From Telopea speciosissima (taxonomy: Eukaryota > Streptophyta > Magnoliopsida > Proteales > Proteaceae), in NCBI RefSeq assembly GCF_018873765.1, contig NC_057916.1, positions 25,095,001 to 25,159,000 on the forward strand: a DNA stretch of 64,000 bases. Direction: 5' to 3'. Within the stretch, counting starts at the first letter, position 1; every line of letters begins with the position of its first letter. Shown here in pieces: positions 1 through 9,496 of the stretch. The notes beneath the pieces were generated by a model. It ran no database searches. It worked only from the letters and a program-made list of their open reading frames with translations, and had not been told where the DNA came from. Both the position numbers and the translations under genes were made by a program.

Positions 1-584
1 AAATTCGATGGAGAGAGAGAGAAAGAAGGGAAGAAAGAGAAGATAGCTATAGTGAATACATACAGAAATCACAAAAAGCGAAGTATAAGAAAGCTCAGAA
101 GTATTCCTCGGTCCTTCCCTTGAAGCCAATTTGACCGAAAGTGAGGCAAATGAAAAGTCCCAAATGCCAAGTGATTAACCACAACCTACGTACACCGCCA
201 CCACCACCACCACCATTAATGTTAAAAATAAACAAATCCATTTACATTCCAAAGAAATTAAGCAAAGTTAAATAGAACTACTCACCAGAACTGAGAAGTG
301 AGAGCAGGGGGTGTAGGGAAATGGGAGAGCTCCGACCCAATGCTTTGAAAGAAGAGTCCCGTCAAGCTGTTACCGTTAATTATTGGAATGCTTGAAGGCG
401 CTAACCACCCTATAAACCCGAACCCTATTACGTTCAGGTCTGTCCTCAGCCAATCTCTCTGGAAGCTTTAATTATAAATTCACTCAAATCAATGCCATTA
501 TTAGTATTTAACTATAGCCGTTAAGTTAATTTACAAATTTTTGCATATTTTATTAATCTTTTTATAGAATTAATATTGTAGCAG
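1..584. other. Intergenic or leader sequence, no ORF
   Basis: I see no convincing coding sequence here. The first 50 bases are a purine-rich GA tract, and a (CCA)n run lies near 197-214. Read on the minus strand, the pyrimidine-rich stretch around 291-350 ends in a good donor-like site (GTGAGT near 283-288). It could be a 5' UTR exon of a gene leaving the window to the left, but nothing else supports this. Confidence 0.3.
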
Positions 585-805
585 GAATGAAGATGATTAA
601 TTACCATGTAAACTTTCCACCTGAAGAGAGTTGTTGCTTCAAAGGGTTTCTGGCTGCAACTCCACCTGACCGTATGAAACTTGAGTTGAGATTTGATCTC
701 TTGGGCGGAGACGATAAGAGGGAGGAGGTGGCCAAGCCTACCACGGTGGTTGATGTGGACATGATCGTCGCTGCCATCCTTGCTAAGTTAGGGTTTCAGG
801 CCTGA
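585..805 (+). CDS. Possible terminal exon of an unidentified gene
   Basis: I do not recognise this sequence. An open frame of 72 codons from ATG 587 to TGA 805 follows an acceptor-like site (TTGTAGCAG ending at 584), so it may be the last exon of a gene rather than a free-standing ORF. The peptide is mixed and soluble-looking, with no transmembrane segment. It ends in a hydrophobic stretch with alternating V, D, A and L residues (VVDVDMIVAAILAKLGF). Base composition is clearly higher in GC than the flanking AT-rich DNA, which favours real coding sequence. No upstream exon could be placed within the 584 bases available. It could also be a degenerate gene fragment. Confidence 0.35.
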
Positions 806-1446
806 GTGAGCTTTAGGTTTTTGAAGCTTTAATTTTTTTATTTTTATTGGGGGCTGTCGTATGGTGGAGATTTCGTGGCTCATTACCTGTAGATAGAGAT
901 AATAGATAGGATCAATAGATTCGTAGGGATTGGATATTGTTTTGTTTTCAATTCAGAGTAGACCAATTAGCTCTCGCCACATCAGACTTCTTTGGATAAA
1001 GTGAGGGGTGGGGTTGCTGCTGGCCTTGTGTATCGACTATCGACGTCTTTTCTGTGTTTCTTTTAGGGCTACGTGTAACCCTGCGTGAGAGTTTCAGTAC
1101 TCTTATTGGTTAATTAGTTTGGTTTTATAAAATCGGAATCGGATCCAATCGAGAACCTGATGATAGCCCAATTACAAACCGACAACAAAGACTGATAAGA
1201 AACCGGATCGAAACATCTTTAACGGTTTGGTTTTTTGGGTTGGCCTAATAATATACTGAAAATTGATTCAACCAGACATAAATCAGACCAAATCGACCAA
1301 TTGACACCCTAAGTCTCAAGATAGAACTGAAGTGAAATTAAGAAAGTTTATGGACAATTAATTAGGAGCAATAGATAAAAATTAAAAGTTTTCCATAATG
1401 CATGTTGAAGAGAGACTTGACCTTGTGATTGGATTCTGTGAAACAT
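806..1446. other. Intergenic, no gene seen
   Basis: AT-rich sequence with many stops in all frames. It would hold the 3' UTR of the preceding exon if that exon is real. Near 1130-1310 there are scattered imperfect GGTTTGG / CCAAACC-like words, but no bounded element. Confidence 0.4.
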
Positions 1447-1454
1447 AAATATTA

Positions 1455-1841
1455 GGATAAATTACACATCATCCCCTGGTTTTCAAACGAAACTCAAATC
1501 ATCCCTTGATTTTTGAAAATACTCAAATCACCTCTTGTATTTAGACCTCAATATGACAAATTAATCCTTACCGTTAGTTTTATGTTGTTAAGTGATGATG
1601 TCAGCTAGTTAAATAAATTTAAATTTCTATATTACCCTTGACATCCAAACATAATTTTTTTAAGGGTAGTATTGTAAATTTAATTCTAATGTTTTAGTAC
1701 AAAAGTAAAATAGTCCTTTCACACCAATAACTAACAACAATCTAACACCGTTACTGTAGAGGAAGACAGATGAGTATTTTAAAAAACCAGGGGGTGCTTT
1801 GAGTTTCGTTTGAAAACCACGGGGTGACGTATAATTTACCC
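1455..1841. mobile_element. Mutator-like foldback MITE
   Basis: A 387-bp non-coding element with long terminal inverted repeats. The left end reads GGATAAATTACACATCATCC, and the right end, reverse-complemented, reads GGGTAAATTATACGTCACCC. Both ends continue into the same TGGTTTTCAAACGAAACTCAA block, so the arms pair over roughly 45 bases. The flanks AAATATTA (1447-1454) and AAACATTA (1842-1849) match at 7 of 8 positions and are the likely target-site duplication. Long arms and no ORF suggest a Mutator-type MITE, but the superfamily is an inference. Confidence 0.7.
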
Positions 1842-1849
1842 AAACATTA

Positions 1850-4800
1850 ACTTTCACACCCTATTGTATGAGATTAAAAACTTACTTTCCTTGAGTTCAA
1901 TCATATGGTCAAATCCTATGGTTGAAGAGATTCACTCTTCACTCATTTGAAGAGAGGATGAGTCCATAAATTGTTGAGGAAAACAATGGAAAATTTTATA
2001 TAGGATGGATCATATAGGTTAATTTAGATGGATTCTACATTTGACATGTATCTTATCTAAGCCATTCTCCATCTATCCATTTAGTTGAATAAGTAGTCCA
2101 CATGACTTTTTCATCTAGAACATCTTCTTTTTTTTCTTGGGCTCAACCTAACAAGGGCCCATAGGCCTTTAGGTGCATACTCAAGGGGGCAGCTCGGGGT
2201 AGGAGTTGTGCAATGATGGGGGGTGGAAGGGTAGCACTTGCCAACACTGAAATGCAATTCAAAGAACTCGATCAAGTGATCAAAGTCCAATACACATTTT
2301 CACAAGACATGCCTAAACCAATTGAGCAACTCAATTGTCCGAATTGAATCATCTTTTGATTGTCCTTTAGTTACCTATATTTTCTTCCCAAAAAAAAAAA
2401 AAAAAAGGAGTTGTTTTGATTTATTTTGGTCTTTCGTATTCATTTCAATTCTAACTATATAGACCCTTATAAGCAGAATGTTTAATTAGAGGACAACCAC
2501 AAGATTTTGGACTTGGGAAAAATTCCATGAGCGGCTTGATTCTACATATTCTTCTTTTGAGCTAGCTCAAAATTACGGCCAACAGTTATTTTTATTTTTT
2601 TTTTTTCCCTATTTCCACTTGACCAATTCTATTTTTGTTGAAAATTGACATATAAGAGAGCTTGGATCTCACATACCAACAAAATTTGAGATGCATCTGA
2701 TCTACCACGTGGCAATTACTAGTTAGGTTGTACAAGAAAGCCTTCCTAGTTAGGCAATCCGTGAAAGAATCGACCAAAAAACATACTGAGAAATTATGAT
2801 TAAACAAGGTTGAATTAAGAAAGCAATTAAAATTTGCCCAATCCACGTGATCTATATAGCTAGCTCGCTCAACTACTTACATTTCTTAATCCTTAACAAA
2901 TCAACAAAGATCTGTTTGGATTCAAAATCAACGTGACAAAGGGTGATTGAGAGCCTACCTCGCTCTTAATGCAATTTGGGACCCAACTAACCTACCACAG
3001 GCTGACATGCCCTCCCATAATGTCACTTTCTTGAAAATTTATCTTGGAAATTTATCCTCTCAAGTGCCATCAAATGTAGATGAAAATAAAATACAAAATG
3101 CCTTCTTTTGTAATTTTAGTTACTTCATGTACTCATTTTAAGTCGAAATTATACAAATGAGATGCTGTTGTCTGGTCTTCCATAACATGAATTAATCCAT
3201 ATAACGCCATGTGATAAATAGTGAGCCTTATAGTTCACCAGACATAGGGGGGGAAAAATCTTTTAAATAATTATTGAATAATTAAACATATAAAATATAG
3301 TGAATAATAACCAAAAAAAAAAAAAAAGGATTAATCGTCCACTTGCCCAAATAACTACCTTTGATGGATGGATTTAGACAGTTTTCTAATTGCAAAAACA
3401 GTCTTAATCAATCAATGAATCAATCATTCTCTCTCAGGTTTTTTATTTGACTTTTCAATAATTGATTTTTTCTTATCCCATTTTAAGTTGTATTAAAAAA
3501 AAAATTTGGTTGCATTTACAATCAAATATTCAAACTAGAAAAGCAAGGGAAGCCAAAACCTGTTCACATTTGGAAAGCTTGACATGATCACCCTTGACTA
3601 ACCGTTAGATTATGTTATATTAAAGTGACAAGACAGAAGTCTTAGTAGAGGGTTAGGCTTCTGTTCTCTGTTCCTAAGAGGAGCTAGAGATATGAGAGAA
3701 GGAGAGGTACTCAACTCAAGTCTTTGGTAGGCCATGGGGACTGGCATGGGTGTGAGCAGTGGGTGAGGAATGGCGATTATTGAGGACTTAGGCCACTCGA
3801 TTGATACCCACTTGTGATTTTGGGACTTGGGATTGGTCAACATATATAACCGACCAAATAATATTTATAGACAATAAATCCCCACTAAGCTAGTCAAGGA
3901 CTCGAGATACATGCTTTTTTCTTCCTATCTGTTAAATTCTTTATGATGGAATTCTTATGCTTCATTATATAATTAAACCTGCAAGTCTTCAAACTTGATT
4001 AGGATTATTAGGTAATGAAAGGGCAAGGGAATGGTTTAGTAAATAGGAGACAAACATATCAATTCATATATTATACTCTATTCTATAAGAAAACCCAACA
4101 TTAATTGCAAGTCTTAATTATAATTATTAATAATCAATTAAGAATTTGTTTCTTTTTCTTTTCCATGTAAGAAAAAAAAAATTCAAGTAAAATCTTATGA
4201 AAAGATAATGTCATCTTTGTCCTTCACTTTCATCAAATTCTCAGCCACCACCAAGAAGGAAAGACCTAATTATTAGGTCAAGAAACTCCATTACTATATT
4301 TTTGTAACAGTATAGTACTCTTCAATTAAGCACCAATTTGTGGTTGGTTGTTCATCTCTTAACACTATATATGATAGTTGTGCCCACATTATTTGTGCTT
4401 TCTTTTATTTCATCATTTTTTCCCTCCCCCGGATTGATGGTGTTGTGACATCTATGTATATGTTTAAATGTCAGGAATAAACCCTAAATCCCAGGCAATC
4501 CACCAAGTTCTTCACATCTCTCTCTCATATACACACCCAGGGCATGTATGGGAATGAGTTTCTTATGAAATGTGGACCACCTTACCGCAATCCAAAGTTC
4601 AATCAACACCTCTATATATGTTGGGTCCACACTTTGGTCCACACCTATTGTCATGTTGCCAAATGATGTTGTACTATTGTGTGCTTGTGACACCCAAAAT
4701 TCTAAAGAGAGAGAGAGAAAAGAGAGAATTAATTGTTCTCCATATGTACTAAGCTTTGGCAGGTGAAAAGAGTTCTAGATCCCTCTCAAAGATTTAAGCA

Positions 4801-5703
4801 AACCGGCCAAGTAGATGTGAATAGGCAAAGAAAGCCAAAATGCATAAATTGAGACCAAGTGTTGGACCCCATCTATGTGGGGGCTCAAAATACTTCTTGG
4901 AACTTTCTCTACTGAGTCCTTGGAGTTAACCCGACCCCCATTTCCTAATTTACTTTCTGAGAAGAAAACAACTCCTACATATTATATATAAAATAACATT
5001 GAACCAGAGTTTCAAGAAGATATTTTTTGTTTCTTCATTTCTAGTCTTACAATCTCCAAATCTCCCAGAGAAAAAAAAACCAAAAGAAAGAATCAAAAGA
5101 TAAGCTCACAATAACAGGTAGGGAGGAAGAGAGATAAGAAAAAAGAAGTCAGTTTCAGTTTCTCAGAGTTATCACCTTTTATCATTTCCTATGAATGGTC
5201 ACCTAGTAGTTTTATCAATCAGTCAAGGGCATGCCTGTCCTTTTACATATAAATGGGTTAGTGGGACCATGCTAACCTAAAAGAAAGGGCATTGCACTGT
5301 TGCATGCCTTATCAAATGGTAGACGTGTCATTCATTTAATGCATCAACACATGCTTCTTTTTGTTTTTTTTTTTAAAGAGATTGGGTGGGGTTGGGGTTG
5401 GGGTTGGTGTAGGGGAGGGGAGCCAAACATGGTTGGATCATGGATCCCTGCAGGGGCCCATCAGGAATCAGAGACAAGCACGCCTCCTGGACTCCTGCTA
5501 CTTGTGAATTATTTCTTCTCCATTTACAGCCCGGCCGACAACCAGAGATAAGGGGTAGACATTGTTTCTACTACCAAACAATCCCTATCCATGAGAAATA
5601 TCTCTATACCATACTCCTTACCTTCTGTCTTCTTCTCTTCAAGTAGTGTACACACTATACAAGCTTTTTGGGTATTTTGGAGTTTGTACCATTTTTCACT
5701 ATT

Positions 5704-5730
<27 letters not shown>
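1850..5730. other. Long AT-rich intergenic region
   Basis: No gene is supported over this 3.9 kb. It contains poly-A runs (2390-2406 and 3314-3327) and many TATA-like words. A G-rich GGGGTTGG microsatellite lies near 5385-5410, and a (CT)n tract begins near 5706. The short open frames at 2592-2846, 3610-3843 and 4484-4766 have no homology I recognise and look like chance ORFs. Confidence 0.4.
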
Positions 5731-5739
<9 letters not shown>

Positions 5740-6050
5740 TCAACAAGTGTTCTTCACTCTAATTATATACAAGCTTTTGGGTATTTGGAGTTTGTAGGTG
5801 AGACTTGGATTAGGGCAGCAGTGCTGTATGTGCAGCACCTGAGATGAGGCGGTACGTATTTATCACCTTACCCTTGTCCAAGCAGGGGTATGGCGGTCAA
5901 TGTGCACCACTCATCTGAGATAATGCACATGGCTGCATGCTGCCTAGATTGACAGAATCTTTTTTAGAGTGAGAGAGCTACAAACTCCAAATACCCAAAA
6001 GCTTGTATATAATTAGAGTGTAGACCACTTGTTGATGTGAGAGAGAGAGA
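5731..6050. repeat. Long inverted repeat with about 180-base loop
   Basis: The left arm (5731-5797) and right arm (5978-6050) are near-perfect reverse complements over about 68 bases, with roughly three mismatches by eye. Both include AAGCTTTTGGGTATTTGGAG or its complement. The loop carries short palindromic words such as GTGCTG...CAGCAC. A third, direct copy of the left arm lies at about 6075-6128, and a weaker one at about 5650-5690. The arms begin or end in (CT)n/(GA)n tracts. It may be a small foldback transposon or a hairpin transcript source. No ORF is present. Confidence 0.6.
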
Positions 6051-7668
6051 ATAAATAGTGAGAAATTGAACCAACAAGTGACCTACACTCTAATCATACA
6101 CAAGTTTTTGGGTATTTGGACTTTGTAGAGTTCTCTCTCTCTCTCTCTCTTGGATTCTAGATAGTTATTATTGAATTCAAAGAGGGGGGGGGGGTGAGGG
6201 GGCTTGGAAGGCAAGAATCGTGCAGGACCCGTGGTAAGGTTTAAAGTCAAAACCCAAGAACTGTAGAATGAGGCCCACCTAACACATGCGCCTGATTTCT
6301 GAAAGAGTTGATCGATAAATTTATGAGCTTCAATTCTATAGCTCACTGCAGCATGGTTCATGTCAGGTTGTGTGTAACTTTCAATGGAGGTGTCCCCTTC
6401 CCATCCTTCCTTCCTTCCTTCTTTCCTTCCTTGGTGTGGAGTGTCGAAAGTGGAAAGTGGAAAGAAGAAACCTTTTTTTTAAAATATATATATATTTTTG
6501 AGACTAATTTGAAGAAGAAGAAGAAATTCATGAGGCCCACATGATGAAGAAAATTCAAATATTTTGAATAAGGTTTCATGAAAATTCAGAAATTATTTGG
6601 AATTCTGTCTTCATTAGGTCTGGTAGCTTTCACCTCCATTCCATGAACGTTATTTATCTTGGACTTCAGGTCCCTTTTTTTTTGGATCTTTAATGCATCT
6701 TTTCTCTTTTATTAATTGAATTTAAGTTAAAGGGAGAAGGACACTTGCATGCTATGCTCGTGAATTATTTAAGACTTATTTCTTCTTCTCTTATTCTTAT
6801 TTATTTATTTTTTAAATTTAAATATAATAGGATAATCTTTATACTGAATTATTTGTCCTTATTTATATATAAACAAAAAAATGAGAAGTGAGTGGATGGA
6901 TATCAAGTTATCAACCTTTTAATTTTAGCGGTGGTACGTTGTTCTTGGCCTACTTGGGTCCATGTTTGCCACACAAAAACAAATTTTTTTTTATTTCTTT
7001 TAAAGTGTTAAACAATCTGATCGCAGTGGTAATTTCAATAAAATTAATTAATTAATTAATCACCAATTGCAAGCCATGAATGGTCCCTTACAAGATTATG
7101 GAGACAGAGACAACATAGTGGAGAAAGTCACAAGGATTGGTCCAACAAACCAGGTGCTTTTGCTTGGGAACTGGGGAACTCCAAATTATAAAAATTTTAG
7201 AATCCATAATATTTTTTATAATGCTTCCCAACTTCATTACTTTAACCCTCCTTCCCAACACATAATAAAATAATAATTTCCTAACCAAAATGAGTCCAAG
7301 AACTTTTTAAGTATGGCAGATTCTTCATTAATTAACAAAAGTAATTAATCTAGTTATTACTTTAGAATCAAATAATCAGGTCCTTAACCAACACAGCATC
7401 TTTAATTATATACTATAAGTAACATTTTTTACCTTAATTATGACATTAATATATAATTAGTACAAATCTTAACACCCAAAGATATTTTCTGATATATATA
7501 GCTAATTAAACCTCCCCAATTGAGACCCACGATGCCAAAACTGAACTGAGGTGCATGCATTTACAGAAGTAGATTTATACTCATAGTTTGGTACAATTAA
7601 AAAAATATAATAAATAATTTAAAGAAATGAATAAGAATCTTGGTGGTTTCTAACTTGTAAGGAAAGAC
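6051..7668. other. Intergenic, low-complexity rich
   Basis: Contains (CT)n near 6131-6150, a poly-G run at 6185-6194, CCTT repeats near 6403-6432 and TTAATTAA-type runs near 7040-7060. No ORF with recognisable content was found. Confidence 0.4.
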
Positions 7669-7676
7669 AATATAGG

Positions 7677-8112
7677 TAGGGATGTAAATGGATAACTGAA
7701 ATCCGAATCCGAATCTGCATCCGTGTCCGTTTAGGGGCATCCGTATTCGTTTAGAGATATCCGGGAAATAATCCGAATACTCCGATTAAAATCCGTCCGA
7801 AAAAAAATCCGAATACTTAATAATAAAAAATTAAATAAATAATGATTTTGACGATTTTTTAAGATTCAATAGGTTCTAGAATATGATGAAAAGAGAATCA
7901 TGATCTAAGAGATATGGATTGAGAGTGAATTGTATCCACTAGGGGGAGGAAGGTCCGGGTTACACAAGACAGAGATGTAAACGGATGGTCAAAAATCCGA
8001 ATCCGATCCGCATCCGAATCCATTTAGAGGTATCCGAATTCGATCAGGGAATATCCGACTCCAATCACATCCGATCCGTATCCGATCCGAATCCGATCCG
8101 TTTACATCCCTA
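7677..8112. mobile_element. hAT-type MITE, copy 1
   Basis: A 436-bp non-coding element with ends TAGGGATGTAAATGG (left) and GATCCGTTTACATCCCTA (right). It is flanked by a perfect 8-bp duplication, AATATAGG (7669-7676 and 8113-8120). The interior is packed with ATCCGAATCCG-type subterminal repeats. It also contains a second internal copy of the terminal motif (AGATGTAAACGGATGG near 7974). A sister copy lies at 14907-15325 in the same orientation. The ends resemble those of the 3.5-kb hAT at 24575-28051, so both probably use the same transposase family. Confidence 0.9.
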
Positions 8113-8120
8113 AATATAGG

Positions 8121-9431
8121 TTATACTCAGAAGCCCAACCCAACCCAACTGGTTGTACTATATATATATATATATATATATGTGGATGTTCCCAATATGT
8201 AGAGATTGGATATAAAACTAGTGTAAACTTGAGTGGCCACGGAAAGGGTCTCTGAATCTACCTGGAAATTGAGGTGGGTTTTGTCTGAAACTATAAAAGA
8301 AAAGAAAAAAGGGGGGGGAGAGGGGTCAATATAATAAAGAAGAAACAGAAACAGAAACAGAAACAATATATATATATAATTAAACACATATAGAATAAGG
8401 AAGAAACCAAAGTGTTGAGTGAATGATGAGAGAGATGGGGTTGGGGAAGTTGGGATTGTGAGGATGGAATTGAAACACCACAACTGCAACAGAATCTCCC
8501 TCTCCTTCATTCGATCCCCACCTATTGGATAAAGCTTATCTCATCTATGTATCATGCTTATTGGAAATGGAAGGGAGAGAGGGGCTAGCTATCTCTGGAC
8601 TTTTGCTTGCAGATCCAATCACTCCCGGCCCTCTCTTTCCTATGTTTTAATATCCAAGGAATTAATGGTACCCAGAAGGGCAAAACCCAATAATACTGCC
8701 ATGCACGTGAGAAAATTGCCAACAGTACTCTTCCCAGTTCCCACACAAATTCCCGGATATCATCAAGATCTCTCAGGAATCCACAGTAATAATTAAATTA
8801 GAGAGATGGCCGGGCACCCTTTGTGGTGGTCTAAGTATTATTACCAGCACTGTAGTAGTAGTAGTAGTAGTAATACTAATAAGGAGTTAGATGAACAGAA
8901 AGAAACAGTAAGTAGCAGGTATTATTAATTAATTAGTTTTATAGAATAATAAGCTTTAAAGTAAAGTAGCTCTAGGGGACTGACTCACTAATTATATTCG
9001 TCGTTATTGTATCTTGGGATTTCATACTTCTTCTGAACATAATTCCAAAGGTTTCATTTGAATCATCAACCCAGTTTTCTTCAAATTTGCTAAAGTTACT
9101 TGTTTTTTTTTTTTTTTTTTTTAAATTTAACTATTTTAACTTTTTAATCTTTCCAAAATCGGAAATTAATTAATCATTGTTATAAAATTTCCATCACCCA
9201 AAACCGTAAAGTAGTGCTCTCTCGTACTTGCAACAACTCTCTCTCTCTCTCTCTCTCTTGTTTTTTTTTTTAGGTAAAATCTCTCTCACCCTCTTGTCAT
9301 TTCTCCCTTACTATGTACAACCAATAATTTCTACAATCCCCACATCAAAACCATCATCATCACCACTCTCAAGTCTCAACTTTCTCTTTCTCTCTCTCTT
9401 AGACCCACACACACATACAAAGGCACACACA
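8121..9431. promoter_or_regulatory. Upstream region and 5' leader of the B3 gene
   Basis: Putative promoter and leader of the B3 gene that follows. It holds an (AT)n tract at about 8158-8181, AGAAAC repeats near 8340-8365, a (TAG)n run at about 8850-8870 and a poly-T run at 9103-9122. A (CT)n tract at about 9236-9258 is followed by further pyrimidine stretches to about 9400. Such CT-rich stretches are common in plant 5' leaders. I could not fix a TATA box or start site. Confidence 0.4.
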
Positions 9432-9458
9432 ATGCCCATAGACCAATTTTGTTGTTGA
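9432..9458 (+). CDS. Upstream ORF of 8 codons in the B3 gene leader
   Basis: ATG at 9432 opens an 8-codon peptide (MPIDQFCC) ending in TGA at 9456-9458. It lies 38 bases before the main start at 9497, in a different frame. The context of its ATG (ACACAATGC) is weak to moderate. If the transcript includes it, it could reduce translation of the transcription factor. This is seen directly in the sequence; any regulatory effect is inference. Confidence 0.45.
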   Translation: MPIDQFCC

Positions 9459-9496
9459 GAAAGGTTTTGGTGGGCACAACACAAGTCACAGAACCC

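Noticed and set aside
8127..8510. 127-codon minus-strand open frame near the NGAL promoter
   Set aside because: It reads through (AT)n, AGAAAC and poly-G repeats, giving Tyr/Ile and Phe/Leu runs. A shadow of simple repeats.
9228..9458. Longer N-terminal extension of the B3 protein from upstream
   Set aside because: The frame upstream is CT-repeat Leu/Ser translation and ends at the uORF stop. The B3 frame upstream of 9497 has no ATG before the leader.
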